Origin: Emcibacter nanhaiensis
GTDB lineage: Bacteria; Pseudomonadota; Alphaproteobacteria; Sphingomonadales; Emcibacteraceae
Direction: 5' to 3'
Assembly: GCF_006385175.1 (NCBI RefSeq)
Contig: NZ_VFIY01000018.1
Coordinates: 718,242 to 782,241 of the forward strand
DNA length: 64,000 nucleotides
The position numbers and the translations under genes were made by a program. Positions 18,298 to 27,247 of this stretch are shown in pieces. Position 1 is the stretch's first letter. Each line of letters starts with the position of its first letter. The notes under the pieces were generated by a model. It was not told the DNA's origin, made no database searches, and saw only the letters and a program-made list of their open reading frames with translations.

Positions 18298-19476
18298 ATG
18301 AACAGGCTTATATTTATCTTGTACGCCTTTTTTGCCAGCGCAACCGCACAGGCTGCTCCGGGCGCCCCGGCGACAGAGGCTGGCCGGCTGGATCTGGCAA
18401 CCAAATATCATATTGCCTCGGCCGCGCTTGGTGACGAGCGCACAATCCTGATTTCCGTGCCTGACGGATATGACGCCTCCGACGCGCGCTATCCGGTCAT
18501 TTACCTGCTGGATGGCATGCAGAGCATCTATCACGCTGCCGGCACGCGTGACGTTCTGGTGCGGTCGGGCGATATGCCACCGGTGATCCTGGTCGGCCTC
18601 AAGAGCGTTAACCGCACCCGGGACATGACGCCGTCCCGCATGGCAGGCAACGCCCAGAGCGGCGGCGCTGCGAAGTTGCTGGCCCATCTCAGGGACGAAG
18701 TCATTCCCTTTGTCGAAAAGGCCTATCGCGCCAATGGTTATCGGGTACTCACCGGCCATTCCGATGGCGGACTCTTCTCCGTCTATGCCCTGATGGAGGC
18801 CCCGAAGCTGTTTGATGCCGAGATCATCATGTCGCCGGCGTTATGGTGGAATGGTGAGGAAATGACCAAAGCCGCAGGGCCTTTCCTCGACACGCATCCG
18901 AAGCTGACGAAATCCCTCTATTTCGGCATCGGGGCCGACGATGGGGATGGCATGCGCCAGGAACTGAAGCGCTTCGTCGATGTGGTGAAGGCGGCACAGC
19001 TGCCGGGCGTACGCTGGGATTATCGGGAATTCGACGGCGAAGGCCACATGTCCGCGCCTCTCCGAACCTTCTATCATGGGGTAAAATTCATCTTCGCCGA
19101 CCTGCGGTTGCCGGACGAGGTGATCTATCATTTCACGACCGATGCCTTCCTGGCCCATGAACGCATGATCCAGGCCAAATATGGTGCGGCAGCGCGCCAG
19201 ACCCAGGAGCTCTATGTGCCGCTCGGGTTGCACCTAATCGAAACAGGCGACTATGACGGTGCGATCGCGGTCTTGCAACGTAATGCCGAAGCCTATGCCG
19301 GCAACCGCTATCCGCGCAACAATGCCTGGTTGGCAGACGCCTATCAAAAGGCCGGGCGCAAGGCCGAGGCCCTCGCCGAATATCAGCGCGCCTACCGCCT
19401 TGCCGTTGAGACCGGCTACGGCGAAGCCGATAGCTACCGTCAGAAGATTGTCGAGCTGGGTGGTCACGCGGACTGA
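18298..19476 (+). CDS. Secreted alpha/beta-hydrolase (esterase D-type) with C-terminal TPR
   Basis: A 392-residue protein with a signal peptide (MNRLIFILYAFFASATAQA) and a COG2819-type esterase domain. The nucleophile is in GHSDGG, and a likely catalytic His in FDGEGHMSAP. After residue ~300 two TPR-like helix pairs follow (LGLHLIETGDYDGAIAVLQRNA and AWLADAYQKAGRKAEALAEYQRAYRLA). Similar enzymes include siderophore esterases, but the substrate here is unknown. The start is placed at 18298 because it gives the signal peptide. It lies 62 bases after the MATE gene on the same strand, and its stop codon lies inside the second copy of the MATE 3' repeat. Confidence 0.87.
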   Translation: MNRLIFILYAFFASATAQAAPGAPATEAGRLDLATKYHIASAALGDERTILISVPDGYDASDARYPVIYLLDGMQSIYHAAGTRDVLVRSGDMPPVILVGLKSVNRTRDMTPSRMAGNAQSGGAAKLLAHLRDEVIPFVEKAYRANGYRVLTGHSDGGLFSVYALMEAPKLFDAEIIMSPALWWNGEEMTKAAGPFLDTHPKLTKSLYFGIGADDGDGMRQELKRFVDVVKAAQLPGVRWDYREFDGEGHMSAPLRTFYHGVKFIFADLRLPDEVIYHFTTDAFLAHERMIQAKYGAAARQTQELYVPLGLHLIETGDYDGAIAVLQRNAEAYAGNRYPRNNAWLADAYQKAGRKAEALAEYQRAYRLAVETGYGEADSYRQKIVELGGHAD

Positions 19477-19533
19477 CAACACTGATTCCAGCCGGCAATG
19501 CGCGACAACACGTCTTTAAATGGGCCTGTTCAA
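19471..19533 (+). repeat. Imperfect direct repeat, copy 2 (MATE 3' remnant)
   Basis: This is a degraded copy of 18111-18174, in the MATE 3' end. It begins at the esterase stop codon and continues into the intergenic space, where it codes for nothing. Confidence 0.85.
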
Positions 19534-19559
19534 ATCTGAAAATTGACAATCCCAAAAAG

Positions 19560-19586
19560 CAAAAGCCCGGCAATATGCCGGGCTTT
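19560..19586. terminator. Bidirectional terminator between esterase and chemoreceptor genes
   Basis: An 11-bp stem (aaagcccggca with tgccgggcttt) and a very short loop lie between convergent genes. T-rich stretches follow it on both strands, so it can serve both. Confidence 0.85.
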
Positions 19587-19644
19587 CTTTCCATTAGCGA
19601 CCGGTCGCCTTCCGACTTTGGAATGGCCCTTCAGCACCCGGAGG

Positions 19645-20769
19645 CTAGACCTCCTGCTTCTGGACGATTACGCCGTACCAGCCGAGGCCGTCATATTCCT
19701 CATAGCCGATGGTCTGGGCATAGGCGACCACCTCGCCCCGCTCATTGGTGTAGGCGCCCTTCTGTCCCTGGTCGGTCTTCAGGGGATAACGCTCATACAA
19801 GCCGCTGTTATCGGAGCTGGCGATAACCCGGTGATTGCGGTCCAGCAGCATGACCCGGGTCCGCAACCATTCTTCCTCGCTGAACGCCGGCTCATCGTTT
19901 ACGATCGAACGCCCCTGTTCCTGCCAGTCAAAGAAAATGCCCAGTACACCGAGAGGTTCGGAAAAACGCTCCCCGTCGTGGCGCACTGCCGCCGAGTAGA
20001 TGGCAGCCGGACGCTGGCGATGGAAGCTGTCGGGACGGATGTCATCGACCACGTAATCATCGCCGGACCGGGTTCTCATCGCTTCCTGGAACCAGTGCTC
20101 CCCGGCCACGGACTTGCCCTTGACGCTGGAAAATTCCTCCGGATTGGAAATGGCGATCACCGTGCCGTCACCATCCGCCAGCACCAGGTTCATATAGACC
20201 GTATAATAGAGGTTGATCACCGCCAGGCGTTCCCCGGCGTGCCTGGCCCGCTCGTCGGTGGGCTCCTGAAGGGCGCGCCAGAACGCACTGTCGGTCGCCC
20301 ACCAACGCACATCGGCGGTCCGCTCGAACAGGTTGCGCACAATCAGCTGCACCAGGGTTTGTGCCATTTCCGTCAGCCGCTGGCTTTCCAGCCGGCCCGC
20401 CAGGTCATTGGTCAGCGAGCGCAACCGGTCGATGCTGCCCAGCACCACAGACTGGAAATCCTGGGCGTTTTTCTCCGCCTGTTCCGCCAGGTTCTTGACC
20501 TCGGTGGCGACCACGGAAAATCCGCGCCCGGCGTCTCCGGCCCGCGCCGCCTCGATGGTTGCATTGAGGGCAAGCAATTTGGTTTGCCCGGCAATATCCT
20601 GATTTACTTTTGAAAAATGAGACACCTGATCGTTCAAGGTCTCGGTGGTACGCCGGATCATATGCGGCGTTGCCATTTTCCCCTCCCGGGGTGTTTTTGA
20701 ATTTTCTGTTTTTAAAACATTCTGCCCGGATACCGGAGTATCCAGGCTACTCACTACACTCGATGTCAT
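19645..20769 (-). CDS. Chemoreceptor with N-terminal signalling tip and C-terminal Cache domain
   Basis: A 374-residue protein with no signal peptide or membrane segment. Residues ~30-125 contain a short MCP hairpin with a conserved CheA/CheW-contact tip ([32 protein letters not shown]). Residues ~165-374 form a Cache/PAS-like sensor ([59 protein letters not shown]). Signalling before sensor is the reverse of classical receptors, and the helical bundle is far shorter than usual. The start at 20769 has AAAGGGG 8 bases upstream. It has no chemotaxis neighbours and may join the array encoded at the left of the window. Confidence 0.87.
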   Translation of the reverse strand: MTSSVVSSLDTPVSGQNVLKTENSKTPREGKMATPHMIRRTTETLNDQVSHFSKVNQDIAGQTKLLALNATIEAARAGDAGRGFSVVATEVKNLAEQAEKNAQDFQSVVLGSIDRLRSLTNDLAGRLESQRLTEMAQTLVQLIVRNLFERTADVRWWATDSAFWRALQEPTDERARHAGERLAVINLYYTVYMNLVLADGDGTVIAISNPEEFSSVKGKSVAGEHWFQEAMRTRSGDDYVVDDIRPDSFHRQRPAAIYSAAVRHDGERFSEPLGVLGIFFDWQEQGRSIVNDEPAFSEEEWLRTRVMLLDRNHRVIASSDNSGLYERYPLKTDQGQKGAYTNERGEVVAYAQTIGYEEYDGLGWYGVIVQKQEV

Positions 20770-20829
20770 TGAGAAGACCCCTTTCTCATTTACTAGCGGA
20801 AATGAGACATGCAAAGCCTGTGCCAGCAA

Positions 20830-20854
20830 AAAAGCCCCTAAAAAAGGGGCTTTT
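20830..20854 (-). terminator. Rho-independent terminator after the PQQ dehydrogenase gene
   Basis: A 9-bp stem (aaaagcccc at 20830-20838 with ggggctttt at 20846-20854). Reading leftward it ends in a run of six Ts, which fits termination of the PQQ dehydrogenase transcript about 120 bases past its stop. Confidence 0.85.
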
Positions 20855-20971
20855 GGCAGTATTTTCTGCTGAAAAAGCCTGCAATTCAGGCATTCTGCCC
20901 AAAATCCGGGCAAAGGTCATAGGCACTTTGGCATATTTACACCAATTTAACTATCCGGAAAATCCAGCCGA

Positions 20972-22897
20972 TCAGCGCTTGAGCTTATAGGCCATCACCG
21001 CGTCCCCCATTGTCGACTGATACATGCTGTGACCACCGGCCGGGATCACCACATACTGCTCGCCTTTCACTTCATAGGTGACCGGCACCGCGGTGCCGGC
21101 GGCAGGCAAATCGGTTTCCCACAGCACTTCACCGGTCTTCAGGTCAAAGGCCCGGAAAACATCATCCAGGGTATAGCCGATAAACACCAGCCCGCCGGCA
21201 GTCACCAGCGGCCCGCCGGCGCCCGGGGTGCCGAGTTCGATCTCCATGCCAAAGGGCGCGAATTTCCGGATATCGCCCAGCGGCACTTCCCAGACGATCT
21301 CGCGCTTTTCCATATCCACCGCCGTCAGGGCCGCCCAGGGCGGCTCCGAACAGGGGGCGCCGAAGTTCGACAGCGGCGCCGAGACTTCAGCCTGATAGGG
21401 GGCCCCTTTGTTGGGAAACAGCATGGAGCCGCGGGTTTCAATAGACTGGTGTTCCGTCCCGCTGTCCTCGGTTCCCTCTTTGCGAACCAGCTTCACTATC
21501 AGGGGAACCCGGTTGGAGGGCACCACCATGATTTTGCTGTCAGGATCATAGCCGCCACTGCCCCAGTTGGGACCGCCACCGTTCGCCGGGGAAAAGACGG
21601 TGCCCTTTTCACTGGGCGGCGTGTAGATCGGACCATAGTTGAGTTCCTCGATCTTGCCTTCGCAATTCCAGCGGTCGATGAAGGTGAAACCCCAGGCATC
21701 GTCCGGGGAAAATCCCTGCGGCATCAGCACCGGCATCCCCTCAGGGAACGGCTGGGTCGGGGACAGCACCTCTTCCGCCACCTTGCCGGTTTGCGGCACC
21801 GGACGCTCGATAATCGGCACCAGCGGCTCGCCGGTGGCGCGGTTAAAGACAAAAATCAGACCCATTTTGGTATGCTGCACCAGGGCCGGCACCAGTTTGC
21901 CGTCGACGGGGAAGTCGATCAACATGGGCTGGGCCGGCAGGTCGTAATCGAAAACATTATGGTGTACCAGCTGATGGTGCCAGACTACCTCACCGGTAGC
22001 TCCCCGCACGGCAACGATGGAGGTGGAATAGTCATTATCCCCCGGCCGGTCACCGCCGAAGAAATCCACCGACGCCGACGAGGTGGGCAGGTAAACCAGG
22101 TCGAGGTCGTTATCCACCGCCATGTCGGCCCAGACATTGGCGGCGCCAATACCCTCGGTGCCATTCTCCCAGGTTTCCATCGCCGGGTCGGCCGGATCGC
22201 GGGGGATGGGATCAAACTGCCACATAAACTCGCCGGTGCGGGCATGATAGGCCATGACCCGGCCGCTGGGCGAATTCACCCTCTGATTATCGGCGACATA
22301 GCTGCCGACCACGATCACATCATTGACGATGGCGGGATTGGCGCTGATCATCAGTTCCGCCGGCTGGGCCAGCGGCTTGCTGGTCGGCACCTGGACCTCG
22401 CCATTCTCCCCGAATTCGCTACAGGGCTTGCCGTCTTTGGCATCTATCGCAACGAGGCGGTTGTCCGGGGTGCCGAGGATCAGACGGGTCCGGCAGTGCG
22501 TGCCTTCCGCAGCCGTTTTATCAACCCAGTGGGACACGCCACGGCATTTACGGTAGAAGACCTGTTCTGCCTTGTGATCATAGACCCAGCGCTCTTCCCC
22601 GGTCGCGGGATCGAGAGCGATCAGGCGACGATCCATGCTGCAGATCACCAGATTCCCCTCGATCAGGGTCGGCCGGTCCTGGAAAGAGGCAAAGTCCCCC
22701 TCCCTCATCTGTTCGCCGGTATGATATTCCCAGGCCAGTTCCAGTTCAGTGACAGTGTCCCTGTTAATCTGGGTCAGGGGCGAATATTTCGCGGACGGAT
22801 CCTGCGGCCCGCCGCCCGCCGCGTGAAGAGTGGCAGGGACCAGCAGCAAACAGGCGGCAAACAGCCTGGCCAAAACGATTTTTCCCGGAAAATTCAT
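20972..22897 (-). CDS. PQQ-dependent dehydrogenase, periplasmic quinoprotein
   Basis: A 641-residue eight-bladed propeller quinoprotein with a signal peptide (LARLFAACLLLVPATLHA). It resembles the periplasmic part of membrane glucose/quinate dehydrogenases but lacks their N-terminal membrane anchor. Visible blocks include WEYHTGE, propeller repeats (LIALDPATGEERWVYD, VAIDAKDGKP, MAYHARTGEFMWQFD, FRAFDLKTGEVLWETDLPA) and HHNVFDYDLPAQPML. It would oxidise an alcohol or aldehyde in the periplasm; the substrate is not readable. It is divergent from a p-cresol-methylhydroxylase-like pair. No PQQ synthesis genes are in the window. Confidence 0.9.
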   Translation of the reverse strand: MNFPGKIVLARLFAACLLLVPATLHAAGGGPQDPSAKYSPLTQINRDTVTELELAWEYHTGEQMREGDFASFQDRPTLIEGNLVICSMDRRLIALDPATGEERWVYDHKAEQVFYRKCRGVSHWVDKTAAEGTHCRTRLILGTPDNRLVAIDAKDGKPCSEFGENGEVQVPTSKPLAQPAELMISANPAIVNDVIVVGSYVADNQRVNSPSGRVMAYHARTGEFMWQFDPIPRDPADPAMETWENGTEGIGAANVWADMAVDNDLDLVYLPTSSASVDFFGGDRPGDNDYSTSIVAVRGATGEVVWHHQLVHHNVFDYDLPAQPMLIDFPVDGKLVPALVQHTKMGLIFVFNRATGEPLVPIIERPVPQTGKVAEEVLSPTQPFPEGMPVLMPQGFSPDDAWGFTFIDRWNCEGKIEELNYGPIYTPPSEKGTVFSPANGGGPNWGSGGYDPDSKIMVVPSNRVPLIVKLVRKEGTEDSGTEHQSIETRGSMLFPNKGAPYQAEVSAPLSNFGAPCSEPPWAALTAVDMEKREIVWEVPLGDIRKFAPFGMEIELGTPGAGGPLVTAGGLVFIGYTLDDVFRAFDLKTGEVLWETDLPAAGTAVPVTYEVKGEQYVVIPAGGHSMYQSTMGDAVMAYKLKR

Positions 22898-23160
22898 GAA
22901 AGCCTCATCCTATGTTTATTGAGAAGAACGCATCCAAACATTTTGTAAACGGAGCAGTTTATTCATTTAAGTAAACTTAACCGTATACTTTTTATCTTGT
23001 CAAGCTATCGTTCGCTCACAGACAAAAAGAATTTCGCTCTCAGTCGGGACAGGCTTTCCCGGAATGAGATATGCTGATACACTAACAATTCCGGCATCCA
23101 TCTAACCGGCATTCAGAAGACCGGCAGATAATCCGCGAACCATAATTGGGAGACTTCACA

Positions 23161-24723
23161 ATGACTGTGCCTTTGCCTGCTGGCGTAAGCCTGGAAGACA
23201 TGACTGCCGCGCTGGAAAAATTCCGGCGGATAGCCGGCGATGAATGGGTCCTCACCGGCCCGGATGCCGGCCCCTATGACGACCCCTACCCCATTACAGA
23301 CCCGGAAACAGACCACCGGCCCTATGCGGCCGTGGCGCCGGCGACCACTGCCCAGGTACAGGAGATCGTCAAGGTCGCCAACGAGCATGGCATTCCGCTC
23401 TGGCCCGTCTCCCGGGGCAAGAATTTCGCTTATGGCGGCGCGGCGCCGGTGCTGACCGGCACCGTTGTGCTCGACCTCAAACGTCTCAATCGCATCCTGG
23501 AGGTCAATGAAGAATTCGGTTATGCCCTGGTGGAGCCGGGCGTCAGCTATTTCGACCTTTATGACTATATCCAGGAAAAGGGCCTCAAGCTGTGGCTCGA
23601 TGTGCCCGATCCCGGCTGGGGCAGTGTGGTCGGCAACGCCCTTGACCATGGCATCGGCTATACCCCTTACGGCGACCATTTCGCCATGCAGTGCGGCATG
23701 GAGGTGGTGCTGCCGACCGGCGACATCGTGCGCACCGGCATGGGGGCCATGCCCGGCAACAACAGCTGGCAGCTGTTCAAATATGGCTTTGGCCCCTATG
23801 TGGACGGCATGTTCTCCCAGTCCAATTTCGGCATCGTCACCAAGATGGGCATCTGGCTGATGCCGGAACCGCCCTACTATGAACCCTATATGATCAGCTT
23901 TGAGCGGGAAGAGGATATCGAACAGGTGATCGAAATCCTGCGCCCGCTTAAAGTCGGCAGCATCATCCAGAATGCGGCAACGGTGCGCAGTCTGATCCTG
24001 GACGCCTCGATCACCTCCACCAAAGCCCAGTATTATGACGGCGCCGGGCCACTGCCGCCGAGCGCCGCCCGCAAGATCATGGACGACCAAAAGCTTGGCA
24101 TGTGGAACTTCTGCGGCGCGCTCTATGGCCCGCCACCGGTCGCCGAAACCCTGTGGACAGTGATCCGCGATTCCTTCGCCGCCGTCCCGGGGGTCAAATT
24201 CTACAAGGTCGACGACCGGCCGCAGGGTTTTGACCTGCTGCGCCACCGGGCGGACACCATGCGCGGCATCCCGAAAATGACCGAATTCAATCTCTGCAAC
24301 TGGACCGGCGGCGGCGGTCATACCGGTTTCTCCCCGGTCTCGCCGATCACCGGCCGGGATGCGGTCAAGCAATATGAAATGGTCAAAAAACGCATGCATG
24401 AATATGGCTATGACTATATGGGCCTGCTGGCCATCGGCTGGCGGGAAATGCATCATGTCTCGCTGATTGTTTATGACCAGAATGATGCCGATGAGCGCAA
24501 AAAGGTCGATGAGCTGTTTAACATCCTGATCGATGAGGCCGCCGCCGAAGGCTACGGCGAATATCGCACCCACATTAACTTTATGGACCGCATCGCCGGC
24601 ACCTACAGCTGGAACAACAATGCCCTGTGGCGCATGCATGAAACCATCAAGGATGCGCTCGATCCCAACGGCATCCTGGCCCCGGGCAAGTCCGGCATTT
24701 GGCCACAGAACAGGAGGGGGTAA
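23161..24723 (+). CDS. pchF: FAD-dependent 4-alkylphenol oxidoreductase, VAO/PCMH family
   Basis: A 520-residue flavoprotein of the vanillyl-alcohol oxidase / p-cresol methylhydroxylase family. The FAD-binding PCMH-type domain includes VAPATTAQVQEIVKVANEHG, WPVSRGKNFAYGG and DPGWGSVVGNALDHGIGYTPYGDH. The C-terminal cap includes GWREMHHVSLIVYD, EYRTHINFMDRIAGTYSWNNNALWR and DPNGILAPGKSGIWP. The cytochrome gene 4 bases downstream argues for a hydroxylase-type dehydrogenase (p-cresol, 4-ethylphenol or eugenol) over an oxidase. REMHH resembles the segment carrying the FAD-linking His in VAO. GGGAGA precedes the ATG at 23161. Confidence 0.88.
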   Translation: MTVPLPAGVSLEDMTAALEKFRRIAGDEWVLTGPDAGPYDDPYPITDPETDHRPYAAVAPATTAQVQEIVKVANEHGIPLWPVSRGKNFAYGGAAPVLTGTVVLDLKRLNRILEVNEEFGYALVEPGVSYFDLYDYIQEKGLKLWLDVPDPGWGSVVGNALDHGIGYTPYGDHFAMQCGMEVVLPTGDIVRTGMGAMPGNNSWQLFKYGFGPYVDGMFSQSNFGIVTKMGIWLMPEPPYYEPYMISFEREEDIEQVIEILRPLKVGSIIQNAATVRSLILDASITSTKAQYYDGAGPLPPSAARKIMDDQKLGMWNFCGALYGPPPVAETLWTVIRDSFAAVPGVKFYKVDDRPQGFDLLRHRADTMRGIPKMTEFNLCNWTGGGGHTGFSPVSPITGRDAVKQYEMVKKRMHEYGYDYMGLLAIGWREMHHVSLIVYDQNDADERKKVDELFNILIDEAAAEGYGEYRTHINFMDRIAGTYSWNNNALWRMHETIKDALDPNGILAPGKSGIWPQNRRG

Positions 24724-24727
24724 GACC

Positions 24728-25132
24728 ATGAGACTCAGAAGACTTCATCTAACCCTTGCCCTTGTTGCCACTGCCGGCCTGGCCGGCTGTACGCCGGAGG
24801 AAGAGACCGAAGTAAAATCCGCCGAAATCTCGACCCCGACTTCCATCGCACTGGAAGGCGCCGCGCCGCGCCCCACACTCACCGGCACCGAGGTCTTCGC
24901 CCGCCAGTGCGCCAACTGCCATGCCGCCGGTGACGACCATACCGGCAGCTTCCAGCTCGCCCGCAGCCGGGGCGAAGAGTATGCGGTGCTGGAAGAGCGC
25001 ACGGACCTCAGCGCCGACTATATCAGGCAGGTAGTCCGCACCGGCATCAACACCATGCCCGGGTTTTCGAAAGTAGACATTACCGAGCAGGAGATGTCTG
25101 CGCTGACAGACTATCTGGTCAAAACGGAGTAA
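24728..25132 (+). CDS. pchC: Lipoprotein cytochrome c, partner of the VAO/PCMH flavoprotein
   Basis: A 134-residue class I cytochrome c. The N-terminus is a lipoprotein signal with lipobox LAGC. The haem motif is CANCH, and a likely Met ligand is in TGINTMPGFSKVDITEQEMSALTDYL. It sits 4 bases after the flavoprotein gene, as in pchF/pchC-type operons, and would accept electrons from it. Lipid attachment is notable, because the classical PchC is soluble and periplasmic. Confidence 0.88.
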   Translation: MRLRRLHLTLALVATAGLAGCTPEEETEVKSAEISTPTSIALEGAAPRPTLTGTEVFARQCANCHAAGDDHTGSFQLARSRGEEYAVLEERTDLSADYIRQVVRTGINTMPGFSKVDITEQEMSALTDYLVKTE

Positions 25133-25149
25133 TATGCCTTCCGGCCCGC

Positions 25150-26085
25150 CTACCTGAGGGGACGCAACATGTTGATTCCGCCCCAGTTAAATATCTGGGT
25201 GACCCAAAGCTTGTCATCGGTGTCAACATAAATGCCGTGCACCGCGCTAAACTGTCCCGGGTTGCGACCTGCAGGCCCCTGGAAACTCTTGAGCAGGCGG
25301 CCGTTCAAATCGAACTTCCGCACTGTTTCGGCCCGGGCGTCAGTGACCCATAGTTTGTCTCCGGCAAGAGTCATCACATAGGGATATCCGACGTCTGTCC
25401 ATTCATCCAGATACTTGCCCTCCAGGTCAAACCGCTGAATACGCCTGTTTTCCCGGTCCGCAACATACACCCTGTCCTCATCGTCAATAACGATGGAATG
25501 GGCGAATTTAAATTCACCGGCAGCAGAACCTTTCCCGCCCCACGCCTTGATCAGAAAACCGTTGGGATCCATCTTGACGATACGCTCATTGCCCTTGTCG
25601 ACCACATAGATATTTTTATGACGGTCCAGAGCCACATCCATCGGCTGGTCGAACAGGACAAGATGATAGTCCCTGTCAAACCATCCGGTTCCGGCCAGAT
25701 TGTTTTTACCCAGCACCATTGTGACCGCCCCTGAAGGAGAAAACCTGAGAACAATATGCGTCCCGCTGTCAGTGGTCCAGATATTCCCGTCATCGTCAAT
25801 TCTCAGGCCGTGTGGATTCTTGAACAGCCCCGGGCCGATTTCCCGTATAAATTTTTGGTCCTGGTCAAATTCAAGAAGCTGGTGCCGGCCGCGATGAAAT
25901 ATGATGAAATTGCCGTTATCGCGCCTGGCGATCGCGGCAACCTCCCCCAATATCCACCCCTCCGGCAGGGAAACTTCGATGGCTTTATTCTCAAACCGGG
26001 CAGCGGCAGCAACCGCCGTCCCGCCGCTGACTGGTAAAAAAAGACAGGCCAAAAGCGCAATTGTCCCGAGTTTCATGTGTCGCAC
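25150..26085 (-). CDS. Secreted NHL-repeat beta-propeller protein
   Basis: A 311-residue protein with a signal peptide (LGTIALLACLFLPVSGGTAVA) and about five or six NHL repeats, for example KNPHGLRIDDDGNIWTTDSG, DVALDRHKNIYVVDKGNERI, HSIVIDDEDRVYVADRENRRI and HGIYVDTDDKLWVTQIF. This architecture is shared with peptidyl-hydroxyglycine lyase-like and generic six-bladed propellers. No catalytic role can be assigned. It converges on the cytochrome gene and is divergent from the LysR gene. Confidence 0.85.
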   Translation of the reverse strand: MRHMKLGTIALLACLFLPVSGGTAVAAAARFENKAIEVSLPEGWILGEVAAIARRDNGNFIIFHRGRHQLLEFDQDQKFIREIGPGLFKNPHGLRIDDDGNIWTTDSGTHIVLRFSPSGAVTMVLGKNNLAGTGWFDRDYHLVLFDQPMDVALDRHKNIYVVDKGNERIVKMDPNGFLIKAWGGKGSAAGEFKFAHSIVIDDEDRVYVADRENRRIQRFDLEGKYLDEWTDVGYPYVMTLAGDKLWVTDARAETVRKFDLNGRLLKSFQGPAGRNPGQFSAVHGIYVDTDDKLWVTQIFNWGGINMLRPLR

Positions 26086-26189
26086 CTTTCGTTAGACATA
26101 AATTTAAGTTCGCCAGCCTTTTAATTTATTTCTATAAAACTATTAATAGTGTTTAATAGATAATATCTTTTTCTTTATTGGATATAATA

Positions 26190-27086
26190 ATGAAGCGGGA
26201 TACAGATAAATTTCACCTGATGAAGGTTTTTCATATGGTGGCCACCAAAGGGTCTTTCACCGACGGGGCAAAGGAACTCGGCATGACGGTTTCTTCGGTC
26301 AGCAAGGCCGTGCAGCAACTGGAAAGCAACCTGCGGACCAAACTGTTATATCGCACAACCCGAAGTCAGAGCCTGACGGACAGCGGGAAAATCTATCTGG
26401 CCCAGGCCCGACTTATTCTTGCCGACATCAAGGCGCTGGAAGAACAATTGCTGCAACAGGCGCAACACCCCTCCGGCACCCTCAGGGTCACGGCGCCCAT
26501 AGCCATCGGGCAGTTCTTCCTGTCTCCCAAAATTCACGAATTCATGCGCCTTTACCCACAGATCCGCATTGAACTCTTCCTCAGCGACAGGGTCGTGGAC
26601 GTCACTGAGGAAGGTTTTGATCTGGCCATCCGCTCCCGCAACGTCCCGGAAACATCCCCGCTCTTTTGCAAGAAGCTGGGCTCCCATAGCCGCAAACTGG
26701 TTGCCGCCCCCGATTATCTTGCCGGCGTGGAGTTGCCGAAGACACCGGCGCGCCTCCCGGACCTGAAGCTGCTGAATTATTCCGGATCGCAGGCTTTGGC
26801 GGCCTGGTCATTCTCGCACGCGGGACAGGAGATCGCTTTTGAACCGGAAGCCGCTTTGTCCTGTAATAATTATTATGCTCTGCTTCAGGCCGCCTGCAGC
26901 GGCTGCGGTGTGGCAAACCTCTATCAATATCTGGTGGATGAAAAGATTGAGGAAGGTACGCTGATTCATCTTCTTCCCGAGTGGAAGCAAAGCGGCCGGG
27001 AACTCTACGCCATCTATCATCAGCGGCGGGATATCTCTCCCAAACTTGATAAATTTATTTCCTTCCTGTCTCGCTCAATTACCTAG
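26190..27086 (+). CDS. LysR family transcriptional regulator
   Basis: A 298-residue LTTR. The N-terminal winged helix-turn-helix is MKVFHMVATKGSFTDGAKELGMTVSSVSKAVQQLE, and the periplasmic-binding-like effector domain starts at TLRVTAPIAIGQFFLSPKI. An in-frame TTG four codons earlier is a weaker alternative start. It is divergent from the NHL gene over an AT-rich ~100-base interval that should hold its operator. Its effector is unknown; an aromatic compound is a reasonable guess from the neighbours. Confidence 0.92.
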   Translation: MKRDTDKFHLMKVFHMVATKGSFTDGAKELGMTVSSVSKAVQQLESNLRTKLLYRTTRSQSLTDSGKIYLAQARLILADIKALEEQLLQQAQHPSGTLRVTAPIAIGQFFLSPKIHEFMRLYPQIRIELFLSDRVVDVTEEGFDLAIRSRNVPETSPLFCKKLGSHSRKLVAAPDYLAGVELPKTPARLPDLKLLNYSGSQALAAWSFSHAGQEIAFEPEAALSCNNYYALLQAACSGCGVANLYQYLVDEKIEEGTLIHLLPEWKQSGRELYAIYHQRRDISPKLDKFISFLSRSIT

Positions 27087-27247
27087 ACCTGTCCACCAGG
27101 TTCTGCGCAAACCGGCGGTCACTGCAACACTCTGGACGGTGGTCTGCAATCCCTTCACCATCTGCAAAAAGGGGGTTGGCTTTTTTAACAGTTTGTAAAA
27201 TACTGGAACGCCTGGAAAGCGAATAAGAATAATTCAGGAGAGGAAGC

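Noticed and set aside
21029..22948. A 639-codon open frame on the plus strand opposite the PQQ dehydrogenase gene
   Set aside because: The composition is His/Gly/Arg-rich as expected of an antisense frame, with no recognisable domain; the minus-strand quinoprotein is certain.
23113..24729. A 538-codon open frame on the minus strand opposite the VAO/PCMH flavoprotein gene
   Set aside because: The plus-strand protein is a clear family member. The opposite frame stays open because of GC-rich codon bias and shows no family motif.
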